Counted from the first letter of the stretch, positions 46,451-56,350 are shown. The stretch: DNA of 64,000 nucleotides from Tianweitania populi (GCF_014652875.1 NZ_BMZQ01000002.1:1163501-1227500); one strand, 5' to 3'. A program made the numbers and translations. The notes: generated from the letters alone by a model not told the origin.

Positions 46451-47104
46451 ATGATGATCTGGCGTCGGTTCTTTCTGGCCGCAGCGGGCCTTTTGTCGTG
46501 CGGCGCGGCGTCGGCAGTGGAACTGACCACGCCGCTGGCCGGCGGCGGCGAAGACCTGACGCTGTTCGGCCCGCGGCTCGAAGCCGTGCAGGGCGCTCCG
46601 ATCCCCTTGCCGACCGGTTCGTCAGCCGCGCTCGAACCTTTTGCCGGAACCCTGGTGTTTTCCGAATCCCGGCTTGGCACGACGGGCGCGGGGGCGGAAG
46701 TCGATGCGCGGCTGAACAAGGACCCCTTGTTTTTTCCGGCCGTGCGGCTGCGCTTCAGCACGCTGGGCAGTGATCTTGTGCCTGCCACGCAGGAGACCAT
46801 CCGCATCGGCTCGCTACCCGGCGATGCCGGCTATTGGGACGTGAAGGTTGCACCGGGCAAGGTCTGGTCCGACCCTGCCGATGGCGGTTGGTCGCGGGCG
46901 TCGTTTCCGTTTGAGCTTGTGTCCCCATCCGGCGAGATCGGCCATCACGGCCATGCCACGTTCCGTTATCGTGGGCGTGAAATCGGTCCCGTCAGCTACC
47001 GGCTTTTTTCCCTTCCCGGCGGAGACGCTGCAAAAAGCTTCGCTGCGGCCGGCGTGCTGATGCCGCGCCTCGACCGCGAGATCTTCTCGCTTCCGGAAGA
47101 CTAG
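46451..47104 (+). CDS. Exported protein of unknown function
   Basis: 217 residues from ATG 46451 (AGGGG upstream; another ATG follows directly). A signal peptide (RRFFLAAAGLLSCGAASA, cleaved before VEL) precedes a beta-rich domain (LEPFAGTLVFSESRLGTT, AVRLRFSTLGSDLVPATQ, GEIGHHGHATFRYRGREI). There are no conserved Cys in the mature part and no membrane anchor. Not recognised. Its stop shares the palindrome CTAG with the stop of convergent chaC. Confidence 0.65.
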   Translation: MMIWRRFFLAAAGLLSCGAASAVELTTPLAGGGEDLTLFGPRLEAVQGAPIPLPTGSSAALEPFAGTLVFSESRLGTTGAGAEVDARLNKDPLFFPAVRLRFSTLGSDLVPATQETIRIGSLPGDAGYWDVKVAPGKVWSDPADGGWSRASFPFELVSPSGEIGHHGHATFRYRGREIGPVSYRLFSLPGGDAAKSFAAAGVLMPRLDREIFSLPED

Positions 47105-47838
47105 CGCGCTGAGGTCTCCGCTGCGTCCATCTGCGGCATCGCTTCGATGCGGGCGGCGGTGAGTTCCTGCAACCGCCAGAGATAGCGGTCGTGGATGCCC
47201 ATCTCTTCCAGGTGCGACACGGTGGCGAACAGATATTCCGCCATGGAGCCGCGAAAGCCGCAGGCGGTGGCCAGCACATCGGCGGTCTGCTCATCGCTGA
47301 GATCGCCGATATAGCGGCCACTCTTGCGGTTCATGGCAAAGGTCAGAACGGTGAGGCGTCCGCCGTCCGTTTCCACCGGGATCCAGCGCGGCGGAAAAGC
47401 GGTTGGCCGCATGCTCATTTCGCGCCGAAGGAGGCGATGGATATTGGCATCGAGCGCATCGTCCGGCAAGCGGTAAACAACGCCGGTGCAGGAGCCGCCT
47501 CGATCGAGCGCCAGCATCACGCCCGGTTGCTCGCGATTGCCTCGAAAGCGATAGTCCCAGCCCAGACAAAAAGCGCGGTGCCAGCCGCGGGCGCGCGCGA
47601 TGCGTTTGTCCGTGAAGTCGAAATCCGGGTTCCAGATCAACGAACCGTAAGCGAAGACCCACAAACCGTCCTTCGGTGCCTGCGCGATCAGTTCTGCGGC
47701 AATCTCGTCGTAATCGGCCTGCGTGATCGGCACCATGCCGTCGACCGGTTGGAAGCCTGGATCGGGGATGTCGCGGGCAAGCCGCGCGACATGATCGGCG
47801 GTGAGCGTCATGGATCTCTGTTTTGACTGGCGCGGCAT
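47101..47838 (-). CDS. chaC: Glutathione-specific gamma-glutamylcyclotransferase, ChaC type
   Basis: 245 residues from ATG 47838 (AGGA upstream); ATG 47811 is an alternative. It converts glutathione to 5-oxoproline and Cys-Gly. The substrate loop is WVFAYGSLIWNPDFDF, with RARGWHRAFCLG and GVVYRLPDDAL typical of ChaC, and a Glu in RREMSMRPTAF as the likely catalytic acid. It ends tail-to-tail with the exported protein gene, overlapping it by 4 bp. Confidence 0.92.
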   Translation of the reverse strand: MPRQSKQRSMTLTADHVARLARDIPDPGFQPVDGMVPITQADYDEIAAELIAQAPKDGLWVFAYGSLIWNPDFDFTDKRIARARGWHRAFCLGWDYRFRGNREQPGVMLALDRGGSCTGVVYRLPDDALDANIHRLLRREMSMRPTAFPPRWIPVETDGGRLTVLTFAMNRKSGRYIGDLSDEQTADVLATACGFRGSMAEYLFATVSHLEEMGIHDRYLWRLQELTAARIEAMPQMDAAETSAR

Positions 47839-48035
47839 GAACGGTCCTGCAAATTGCTTAGCCTAAAAGGTTAGGCATTGCTTGCGCTGGCGCAACCCAG
47901 TTGCTTGCGCGGCGAACGGGTTTTGGTTATGGACGCCGCATCCGCCTCGGGCTTCCACCAGAGGCATCTTCAAGCATTCAAGCGCCAAGTACCTCGACCG
48001 GGATATGCGCGTACAACTCTAAAGGCAGCAGATCC

Positions 48036-49289
48036 GTGGCGCGTATCGTGATGAAATTCGGCGGAACATCCGTCGCCGACATCGCCCGCATTCGCGTGGT
48101 GGCCCAACACGTCAAACGCGAGGTCGATGCCGGCCATGAAGTGGCTGTGGTCGTATCGGCTATGTCCGGCAAGACCAACGAGCTGGTTGCCTGGACGCGT
48201 GACGCGTCGCCCATGCATGATGCGCGCGAATATGATGCCGTGGTCGCGTCCGGCGAACAGGTGACCGCGGGACTCCTGGCCATCGCCTTGCAGCATATCG
48301 GCATCGATGCGCGGTCCTGGGCTGGCTGGCAGATCCCGATCCGCACCGACGGCGCCCATGGCGCGGCCCGCATTACCGAGATCGACGGATCTGAACTCGT
48401 GCGCCGCTTCGGCATTGGCCAGGTCGCAGTGATTGCCGGTTTCCAAGGCATCGGCCCAGACAACCGCATCGCCACGCTTGGCCGTGGCGGTTCGGATACG
48501 AGCGCAGTCGCCATCGCCGCCGCCGTGAAGGCCGATCGCTGCGATATCTATACCGACGTGGACGGCGTTTACACGACCGATCCGCGCATCGAGCCAAAGG
48601 CACGCCGCTTGAACCGCGTTTCCTTCGAGGAAATGCTGGAACTCGCCTCGCTCGGCGCCAAGGTTCTGCAGGTTCGCTCGGTCGAGCTTGCCATGGTGCA
48701 CAAGGTGCGTACCTTCGTGCGTTCGTCTTTCGAGGATCCCAACGCGCCCGGCATGGGGGATTTCCATAACCCGCCCGGCACACTCATTTGCGACGAGGAT
48801 GAAATCGTGGAACAGCAGGTCGTGACCGGTATCGCTTATGCCCGCGACGAAGCGCAGATATCGCTCCGCCGCGTTTCGGATCGTCCCGGTGTTGCGGCCG
48901 GCATCTTCATGCCGCTGGCCGAAGCCAACATCAATGTCGATATGATCGTCCAGAACATTTCCGAGGACGGTTCGCGCACCGACATGACCTTCACCGTGCC
49001 GGCCGGCGACCTCGACAAGGTCCGCGTCGTGCTCGACCAGATCCAGAAGGACATCGGCATCGACACCGTGCAGTCCGAAAGCGGCATGGCCAAGATTTCG
49101 GTGGTCGGCATGGGCATGCGAAGCCACGCCGGCGTCGCGGCCATGGCCTTCAAGGCGCTGGCCGATCGCGGCATCAACATTCGTGCGATCACGACGTCGG
49201 AAATCAAGATTTCCATTCTGATCGACGCGGCCTATACCGAATTGGCGGTTCGCACGCTGCATTCGGTCTATGGACTGGACAAGCAGTAG
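48036..49289 (+). CDS. lysC: Aspartate kinase
   Basis: 417 residues from GTG 48036 (AAAGG 10 nt upstream), giving the conserved MARIVMKFGGTSVAD-type N-terminus; the longer frame from 47901 is not supported. It makes aspartyl phosphate, the first step to lysine, methionine and threonine. The kinase domain holds KFGGTS, RGGSDTSAVAIAAAVKADRC and DVDGVYTTDPRI; two ACT domains at the C-terminus (VAAGIFMPLAEANINVDMIV; SHAGVAAMAFKALADRGINI) mediate feedback control by lysine and threonine. ptsP follows after 75 nt. Confidence 0.97.
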   Translation: MARIVMKFGGTSVADIARIRVVAQHVKREVDAGHEVAVVVSAMSGKTNELVAWTRDASPMHDAREYDAVVASGEQVTAGLLAIALQHIGIDARSWAGWQIPIRTDGAHGAARITEIDGSELVRRFGIGQVAVIAGFQGIGPDNRIATLGRGGSDTSAVAIAAAVKADRCDIYTDVDGVYTTDPRIEPKARRLNRVSFEEMLELASLGAKVLQVRSVELAMVHKVRTFVRSSFEDPNAPGMGDFHNPPGTLICDEDEIVEQQVVTGIAYARDEAQISLRRVSDRPGVAAGIFMPLAEANINVDMIVQNISEDGSRTDMTFTVPAGDLDKVRVVLDQIQKDIGIDTVQSESGMAKISVVGMGMRSHAGVAAMAFKALADRGINIRAITTSEIKISILIDAAYTELAVRTLHSVYGLDKQ

Positions 49290-49364
49290 CTTAAACGCTC
49301 AACTTCGGGGTGAGGTTGGTTGGCCAGCGGATGCGTTCCGCCGGCCGTTAAGGTGATACGATCG

Positions 49365-51635
49365 ATGCGTGACCAGGCCGCAGGACCGCGAGTGCTTTTG
49401 AAGCGCCTGCGCGAGCTTATGGCCGAAGCGCTGGAGCCGCAGGAACGCCTCGACCGCATCGTGCGCGAGATCGCGCAGCAGATGGTCGCCGAAGTCTGCT
49501 CGCTTTACGTTCTGCGCTCCGACTCGGTTCTCGAACTTTATGCCACCGAGGGTCTGAATCCCGGCTCCGTCCACCTGGCGCAGTTGCGGCTGGGGCAGGG
49601 CCTTGTCGGCACGATCGCGGCCTCGGCCCGCGCGCTGAACCTCACCGACGCGCAGCAGCATCCGGCCTTCGCTTACCTCCCGGAAACCGGCGAAGAGATC
49701 TACAACTCCTTCCTCGGCGTACCGGTCTTGCGCGCTGGGCGGACGCTTGGCGTTCTCACCGTGCAGAACCGCACGATGCGCCATTACCGCGAAGACGAGA
49801 TCGAGGCGCTGGAAACCACCGCCATGGTGATCGCCGAGATGATCGCCACAGGCGATCTCGCACGCCTGACGCGGCCCGGTCTCGAACTCGATCTCAGCCG
49901 TCCCGCTTCCTTCAACGGGCTTGCCTTCAATGACGGGGTCGGTCTTGGCCATGTCGTGCTGCACGAGCCGCGCGTTGTTGTCACCAACCTTTTCAACGAG
50001 GACAGCGAGGAAGAACTCGGCCGTTTGACCGAGTCGCTCGATTCGCTGCGGCTTTCCATCGACGACATGCTGTCGCGCCGCGATGTGGCGTTTGAAGGCG
50101 AACACCGCGCGGTGCTGGAAGCCTATCGCATGTTCGCGCATGATCGCGGCTGGGTGAGACGCCTGGAAGAAGCCGTGCGAAACGGTTTGACCGCGGAAGC
50201 TGCCGTGGAAAAGGTCCAGAGCGACATGCGCGCGCGCATGCAGCACATGACCGATCCGTATCTGCGCGAGCGGATGAGCGATTTCGACGATCTTGCCAAC
50301 CGCCTGCTGCGCCAGCTGCTCGGCCGTGGGCCGGACGGGTTGGGCGAAGCTCTGCCGCGCGATGCTGTCGTCGTCGCCCGCCAGATGGGTGCGGCCGAAC
50401 TGCTCGATTATCCCCGCGACCGCGTGCGCGGCCTCGTTCTGGAAGACGGTTCGATCACCAGCCATGTGGTGATTGTGGCGCGCGCCATGGGTATTCCTGT
50501 TGCCGGTCAGGTCAAGGGCGTGGTGTCCATGGCCGAAAACGGCGACGCGATTATCGTCGACGGCGAAGAAGGCCAGGTTCATCTGCGCCCGCAATCGGAT
50601 GTGAAAGCCGCCTTCGCCGAAAAGGTCCGCTTCCGCGCCCGGCGCCAGGAACTCTATCGCGAGTTGCGCGACCGCCCGTCGAATTCAAAAGACGGCGTGC
50701 ATGTCGATCTTCTGATGAATGCCGGTCTGGCCGTCGATCTGCCGCAGTTGGACGAATCGGGTGCGGCCGGCATCGGCCTGTTCCGCACCGAGCTGCAGTT
50801 CATGGTCGCCGCGACCTTCCCGCGTGCCGAAGCGCAGGAGCGGTTGTATCGCGACGTGCTGGACGCCGCCGGCCCGAAGCCCGTCACCTTCCGCACCATC
50901 GATATCGGTGGCGACAAGGTGCTGCCTTACTTCAAGGGCGCGCTGAACGAGGAAAATCCTGCGCTTGGCTGGCGCGCCATCCGCCTGACCCTGGATCGTC
51001 CAGGCTTCCTGCGTACCCAGCTGCGCGCTTTGCTCAAGGCTGCCGGCGGACGCGAACTGCGCTTGATGCTGCCGATGGTCACCGAGATCGACGAGATCGT
51101 GCAGGCGCGCGAGCTGCTCGACCGCGAAGTGCGCCATCTTTCCCGCTTTGCGCACCATTTGCCGACCAAGCTAAAGCTCGGCGCGATGCTCGAAGTGCCG
51201 TCGCTGATGTGGCAGCTCGACGAGCTGATGGCGGCTGTCGACTTCGTGTCGGTCGGCTCCAACGATCTGTTCCAGTTCATCACCGCCACCGATCGCGGCA
51301 GCGCGCTTCTGTCCGACCGCTTCGACCCGCTGTCCGCACCGTTCCTGCGCGCGCTCAAGCAGATCGTGGACGCCGGGCAGCGCCATAAGACGGCGGTGAC
51401 CTTGTGCGGCGAACTCGCCGGTCGTCCCTTGTCCGCCATGGCCCTGATCGGCCTCGGCTTCCGCTCCATCTCCATGTCGCCGGCCGCGATCGGCCCGGTG
51501 AAGGCGATGTTGTGCGAACTGCCGGTGGCGGATCTCGAAGTCTGCATGGCCGATCTGCTGGGCCACCCCAATGCCCGTCATTCCGTTCGGTCGGATCTGC
51601 AAGCCTTCGCGGCCCAGCACGGCGTGCCTCTCTGA
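49365..51635 (+). CDS. ptsP: PTS-Ntr enzyme I (GAF-containing phosphoenolpyruvate-protein phosphotransferase)
   Basis: 756 residues from ATG 49365 (AAGGTG 9 nt upstream). It phosphorylates NPr from PEP at the head of the nitrogen phosphotransferase relay. It has an N-terminal GAF domain (about 20–150), the EI N-domain, the phosphohistidine region ITSHVVIVARAMGIPVAGQ, and the PEP-binding barrel (GIGLFRTELQFM, MLEVPSLMWQLDEL, VSVGSNDLFQFITATDR, TLCGELAG). GAF binding of glutamine or 2-oxoglutarate is known for the family. Normally ptsP is followed directly by prfA in rhizobia; here two foreign-looking genes intervene. Confidence 0.97.
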   Translation: MRDQAAGPRVLLKRLRELMAEALEPQERLDRIVREIAQQMVAEVCSLYVLRSDSVLELYATEGLNPGSVHLAQLRLGQGLVGTIAASARALNLTDAQQHPAFAYLPETGEEIYNSFLGVPVLRAGRTLGVLTVQNRTMRHYREDEIEALETTAMVIAEMIATGDLARLTRPGLELDLSRPASFNGLAFNDGVGLGHVVLHEPRVVVTNLFNEDSEEELGRLTESLDSLRLSIDDMLSRRDVAFEGEHRAVLEAYRMFAHDRGWVRRLEEAVRNGLTAEAAVEKVQSDMRARMQHMTDPYLRERMSDFDDLANRLLRQLLGRGPDGLGEALPRDAVVVARQMGAAELLDYPRDRVRGLVLEDGSITSHVVIVARAMGIPVAGQVKGVVSMAENGDAIIVDGEEGQVHLRPQSDVKAAFAEKVRFRARRQELYRELRDRPSNSKDGVHVDLLMNAGLAVDLPQLDESGAAGIGLFRTELQFMVAATFPRAEAQERLYRDVLDAAGPKPVTFRTIDIGGDKVLPYFKGALNEENPALGWRAIRLTLDRPGFLRTQLRALLKAAGGRELRLMLPMVTEIDEIVQARELLDREVRHLSRFAHHLPTKLKLGAMLEVPSLMWQLDELMAAVDFVSVGSNDLFQFITATDRGSALLSDRFDPLSAPFLRALKQIVDAGQRHKTAVTLCGELAGRPLSAMALIGLGFRSISMSPAAIGPVKAMLCELPVADLEVCMADLLGHPNARHSVRSDLQAFAAQHGVPL

Positions 51636-51639
51636 TCGA

Positions 51640-52065
51640 ATGGAAGATAGCGAACTTTTTCCGTTTGAGTTGGTGATAGCTGCTACGCCTCGTTCACTTC
51701 AGGCTAGTTCAGCTTCGCGCCAGAGCTGGAAGACGCAACTTCAAGACGCTGCACGCAAGCGGATCACAGATGTGATGGAGCTTACTTGGCTCGACGATCG
51801 TCCGCTTGCTGTTAGTCTATTCTACTTCTGCCCAGCGCCTATGGAAGGCGACATAGACAACATCATCAAGCCGGTCATGGATGCGCTGATCGGGATCGTC
51901 TACCCGGATGACAGCGTGGTCGAGCTTGTAGCAGTTCAGAAGTTTGAGCCGGATGTTGCGTGGTTCGTTGACCAGCCTAGCGAGATGCTCGCGATGGCAC
52001 TAGATACAGAACCACCTGTTCTTTATGTGCGGGTAGATGACAACCTCGCCTGGAGGTATCGCTGA
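51640..52065 (+). CDS. RusA-like Holliday-junction resolvase family protein
   Basis: 141 residues from ATG 51640, four bases after the ptsP stop and without a clear ribosome site. The core matches RusA (PF05866): the motif GDIDNIIKPVMDALIGIVYP, then DDS, gives D71, D73, K77 and D90/D91, aligning with D70, D72, K76 and D91 of E. coli RusA. N-terminal residues LFPFELVIAATPRSLQASSA also fit the family. The length (E. coli RusA is 120) suggests an active single-domain metal-dependent nuclease. RusA proteins are usually phage- or island-borne. Base composition looks lower in GC than the flanks. It overlaps the next gene by one base (TGATG). Confidence 0.8.
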   Translation: MEDSELFPFELVIAATPRSLQASSASRQSWKTQLQDAARKRITDVMELTWLDDRPLAVSLFYFCPAPMEGDIDNIIKPVMDALIGIVYPDDSVVELVAVQKFEPDVAWFVDQPSEMLAMALDTEPPVLYVRVDDNLAWRYR

Positions 52066-52736
52066 TGTTGGTTGCCGAGAATACAGCCAGAGATGCCGAG
52101 CAGGCTTATCTTGAAGGTCTGCAGGCTCAATACGAGCGAAACGGATATCGTTTTGTCATCCATCCCCGGCGCCCGGAACTGCCGGAGTTTTTTGCATCAT
52201 ACGAGCCAGACGCGATAGCGACAAACGGTTCGCAGAACATCGCAATTGAGGTGAAATCACACATCACTCCTAGCGCTCAGCAATCTATCCAAAAAATCCG
52301 AAAGCTCTTCGAAGGCCGGGCAGATTGGGCGTTCAAAGTTGCTTATGTGGGGAAGACCAATGGCGAAGCGCAAAGCCTCCCATCTCTCGACCCGCGGGCA
52401 ATTTCAGAGGGTATGAACAGCGTCGAACAATTAGTTGAAATTGGGCACTTACCGATGGCTTTCGTTGCTGCTTGGAGCTTGCTTGAGGCGGCTTTGAACA
52501 GTGTTGGCTCTGATGGGCATCGACATCCCCGGACACCCGGCACGGTTGTTCAAACGCTGGCGATGAACGGTTTCATTTCCGATGATGTCGAGAAGAGCTT
52601 GCGGTCGCTCATTGCACTTCGTAACCGCGTCGTGCATGGGGATCTGACGGCCGCACCTAGTCCTGACGATGTACGTCTCGTCTTGGATGTAGTCGGCACC
52701 ATCTCGCAGCAGAGCCCTTCCGTCTCGGCTAGCTAG
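52065..52736 (+). CDS. PD-(D/E)XK nuclease-like protein with HEPN-like C-terminal domain
   Basis: 223 residues; the start overlaps the RusA-like stop (TGATG), indicating translational coupling. The N-terminal half has the layout of a restriction-endonuclease fold: helix with E12/E17, then YEPDAIATNGSQNIAIEVKS with D49, E62 and K64 in the D-x(n)-E-x-K arrangement. The C-terminal half is helical (MAFVAAWSLLEAALNSV) and contains ALRNRVVHGDL, an R186-x4-H191 motif as in HEPN ribonucleases. Domain assignments are by motif only. Nuclease plus HEPN domains are frequent in phage-defence and toxin systems. No antitoxin-like gene is adjacent. Confidence 0.6.
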   Translation: MLVAENTARDAEQAYLEGLQAQYERNGYRFVIHPRRPELPEFFASYEPDAIATNGSQNIAIEVKSHITPSAQQSIQKIRKLFEGRADWAFKVAYVGKTNGEAQSLPSLDPRAISEGMNSVEQLVEIGHLPMAFVAAWSLLEAALNSVGSDGHRHPRTPGTVVQTLAMNGFISDDVEKSLRSLIALRNRVVHGDLTAAPSPDDVRLVLDVVGTISQQSPSVSAS

Positions 52737-52757
52737 TAACCAGACGGCCTGACTTGA

Positions 52758-53822
<1,065 letters not shown>

Positions 53823-53831
53823 TCACCGGAC

Positions 53832-54695
53832 ATGACAAGCGGATCCCAAGCGTTGCGCGCGCTTCGTGACGCGTTGCGCGCAGCCGACATAGAGGGGGCT
53901 GACTTCGACGCGCGGCTTCTGCTCGAACACGTCACCGGCTGGAGCGCGCTTGATCTGGTGCGCGATCCCAATCGTGCTTTGACGATGGAGCAGGCGCGGG
54001 CGCTTGATGCCTTTCAAGCGCGCAGGCTCCAAGGCGAGCCGGTGCATCGCATAATCGGTTATCGCGATTTCCATGGGCTTCGATTCAATCTGTCGCCGGA
54101 TACGCTTGAACCGCGTCCCGACACGGAAATCCTTGTGGATGCCGTGGCGCCCTGGTTGCGCAGGCGCATCGAAACCACCGGCGGCTGCCGCTTGCTCGAT
54201 CTCGGCACGGGATCCGGTGCCATCGCCGTGTCGCTGCTGAAGGAAGTTGCCGGGCTGCTGGCGGTCGGCACCGACCTGTCAGCCGGCGCCCTTGAAGCGG
54301 CCAGCGGCAACGCCCACATCAATGGGGTCGCGGATCGGTTCGAAACCGTTCGGTCCGACTGGTTTGCGGATGTGACGGGGTGTTTCGACGCCATCGTGTC
54401 CAATCCCCCTTACATCGCGCATGGCGAAATCGACGGCTTGTCGCGCGATGTGCGCGATCACGATCCGATGCGCGCGCTGGATGGCGGCGAAGATGGGCTT
54501 GATGCTTATCGCGCGATCGCTGAAGGCGCAGGCAGCTTTCTCAGTGCAACGGGTATCATCGGCCTGGAGATCGGCTGGGATCAGAAATCCTCCGTCTCGG
54601 CGATCTTCGAAGAGGCCGGTCATGCTTTGATCGATGCCCGGAAGGACTATGGCGGCAACGACCGCGTGCTGGTCTTTCGGCCCGATCAAGCGTGA
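53832..54695 (+). CDS. prmC: Release-factor glutamine N5-methyltransferase
   Basis: 287 residues. It methylates the Gln of the GGQ motif of release factors 1 and 2. The signature NPPYIAHGEI is present, with the SAM loop RLLDLGTGSGAIAVSLLKEV and PDTLEPRPDTEILVDAV upstream; the N-terminal helical substrate-binding domain spans about 1–80. It starts 9 nt after prfA, forming the standard prfA–prmC pair. Confidence 0.96.
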   Translation: MTSGSQALRALRDALRAADIEGADFDARLLLEHVTGWSALDLVRDPNRALTMEQARALDAFQARRLQGEPVHRIIGYRDFHGLRFNLSPDTLEPRPDTEILVDAVAPWLRRRIETTGGCRLLDLGTGSGAIAVSLLKEVAGLLAVGTDLSAGALEAASGNAHINGVADRFETVRSDWFADVTGCFDAIVSNPPYIAHGEIDGLSRDVRDHDPMRALDGGEDGLDAYRAIAEGAGSFLSATGIIGLEIGWDQKSSVSAIFEEAGHALIDARKDYGGNDRVLVFRPDQA

Positions 54696-55079
54696 AATTG
54701 GGCGCATTCGCCGCAACCTTGAGGTGGTGCACAACAAGGGTTTACCCGAAAAAGCACTTGGCAACGTCAATCTTTGTCACTAGGGTCCAAGGCACCGGAT
54801 GACGAAGCAGGCAGTGCCGTTACCGATTCGGGATCCAAGAACTGATACTGCCTTCTTGCGTGATGAGCGCCTGTGCTTCGTGCGGGGATCGTTCGGCAAG
54901 TGTTTTAGGAAAAGATGACGTCACGGCGGTGGACTGCCGCGCTTAATGCGCAGCAAGCGGCCCTAACACTGACAGATCGGATCGTTTGGTGACGGCGTGT
55001 ATCACGCGGCCAGACATCCCTTCCGCGATCCCGAAAACTCCCCTTCTTCAGTTTACGAGCTAGGTCAGAAAGAACTAGG
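54696..55079 (+). promoter_or_regulatory. Long 384-nt leader/promoter region of the DUF4167 gene
   Basis: No coding frame is convincing. A possible stem GCCGC/GCGGC brackets GCTTAATGCGCAGC (about 54940–54960). The region ends in ACTAGG just before the ATG. Its length suggests a promoter separate from prfA–prmC and a long 5' untranslated region; no known riboswitch was recognised. Confidence 0.4.
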
Positions 55080-56162
55080 ATGAGGCCACAACAGCAAAAC
55101 CGGCGTATGCGCGGTCGCAACGGCGGTAACGGCAACAACAATAATAACAACAACAATCACAACAACAACCGTAAGGGCCCGAATCCGCTGACCCGCTCCT
55201 ATGAGAGCAATGGGCCGGACGTGAAGATCCGCGGTTCTGCGATGCAGATTGCCGAAAAGTACACGACGCTGGCGCGCGATGCGCAAAGCTCGGGCGACCG
55301 CGTGATGGCCGAAAACTATCTGCAGCACGCCGAGCATTACAACCGCATCATCGCAGCCGCCCAGGCGCTGCTGCCGCAGCCGGTTGTGCGCGATCAGCGC
55401 AGCGATTTCGACGATGACATGGACGAAGACGGCAACGGCATGGACATGCCGCAGAACGGTCAGTCCAACGATGGTCAGCAGCAGCCGCAGGACGGCCAGC
55501 GCGATCAGATGGATGGCCGCGATCAGAACGATCGCCGCGACACCCGCGACAACCAGGGTTATCGCGACAACCAGGGCCGCGACAATCAAGGTCAGCGCGA
55601 GCAGCGGGAACCGCGCGAACAACGCGAGCCGAATGGTCAGCGGGATCAGCGCGAGGGCCGCGAGCAGCGTGAGCCGAACGGACAACGCGAGCCCCGTGAA
55701 CAACGCGAAGGCCGCGAACAGCGGGAGCCGCGCCAGCCGCGTGAACGCCGCCCGTATCGCGATCGCGATCAGGACCAGCGCAACCGCGTCGACGGTTCGG
55801 GCCCGCAGCCGGTGATCGAAGGCGTTCCGGCGGAAGTTGCGCATGGCAACGTGCAGGCCGTTCAAAGCCAGCAGGATGCGCAGGATACGGCACCCGTCAA
55901 CGTCGAACAGCCGGCCGCACCGGCACCCGCAGCACCCCAGCCGGTCGCGTCGGAAGCCGCCGCTCAGGTGCCGGGCTTGCCGCAGGCTCCGCAGGTCGAA
56001 AGCCCTTCGTCTGAAGCAGCACTGCCCATCGAGGCTGTTTCTGTTGATGGCGAAGAACAGCCGGTCCGCAAGGTTCGCAAGCCACGCAAGCCGCGCGTGC
56101 CTAAGGGCGAAGCTGTTGAAGCCGGCGCCAATGACGACCAGCCCGTGGAAGCTGCCAGCTAA
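55080..56162 (+). CDS. DUF4167-domain protein with low-complexity RNA-binding-like regions
   Basis: 360 residues. Basic N-terminus (MRPQQQNRRMRGRNGGNG) leads into an Asn tract encoded by mixed AAC/AAT triplets (55133–55169), then the conserved DUF4167 core RSYESNGPDVKIRGSAMQIA and EKYTTLARDAQSSGDRVMAE with NYLQHAEHYNRII, about residues 40–100. Residues about 110–235 are a charged Gln/Arg/Glu/Pro tract of irregular REQREPRE-type repeats. The C-terminus is Ala/Pro-rich and ends in a basic VRKVRKPRKPRVPKGEA segment. The family is alphaproteobacterial, of unknown function. The composition is like that of disordered RNA-binding or condensate-forming proteins (inference). Confidence 0.9.
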   Translation: MRPQQQNRRMRGRNGGNGNNNNNNNNHNNNRKGPNPLTRSYESNGPDVKIRGSAMQIAEKYTTLARDAQSSGDRVMAENYLQHAEHYNRIIAAAQALLPQPVVRDQRSDFDDDMDEDGNGMDMPQNGQSNDGQQQPQDGQRDQMDGRDQNDRRDTRDNQGYRDNQGRDNQGQREQREPREQREPNGQRDQREGREQREPNGQREPREQREGREQREPRQPRERRPYRDRDQDQRNRVDGSGPQPVIEGVPAEVAHGNVQAVQSQQDAQDTAPVNVEQPAAPAPAAPQPVASEAAAQVPGLPQAPQVESPSSEAALPIEAVSVDGEEQPVRKVRKPRKPRVPKGEAVEAGANDDQPVEAAS

Positions 56163-56187
56163 AATCTGGCCAATGATGAATCAAGGA

Positions 56188-56217
56188 AATGGCGGGGCGA
56201 AAGCTCCGCCATTTTTC
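56188..56217 (+). terminator. Intrinsic terminator after the DUF4167 gene
   Basis: AAATGGCGGGGC, a GAAA tetraloop and GCTCCGCCATTT pair over 12 bp with one G-U, followed by T. Confidence 0.92.
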
Positions 56218-56350
56218 GTTCACGCGTTCTTGAGCGCGCTTTTCCCCACACCCATATCTCTCCTTGTACAGGGTCTGCCAAATGGAGACCCGTCATCTGA
56301 CACTTGACCGGTGCCGCAAAGCGGGCCGATCCGGGGAAGGGACCTGAGAT

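Noticed and set aside
56220-56350. Heat-shock sigma-32 promoter before clpB
   Set aside because: CTTG motifs are present, but none has a well-placed CCCCATNT-like -10 partner, so I did not annotate one.
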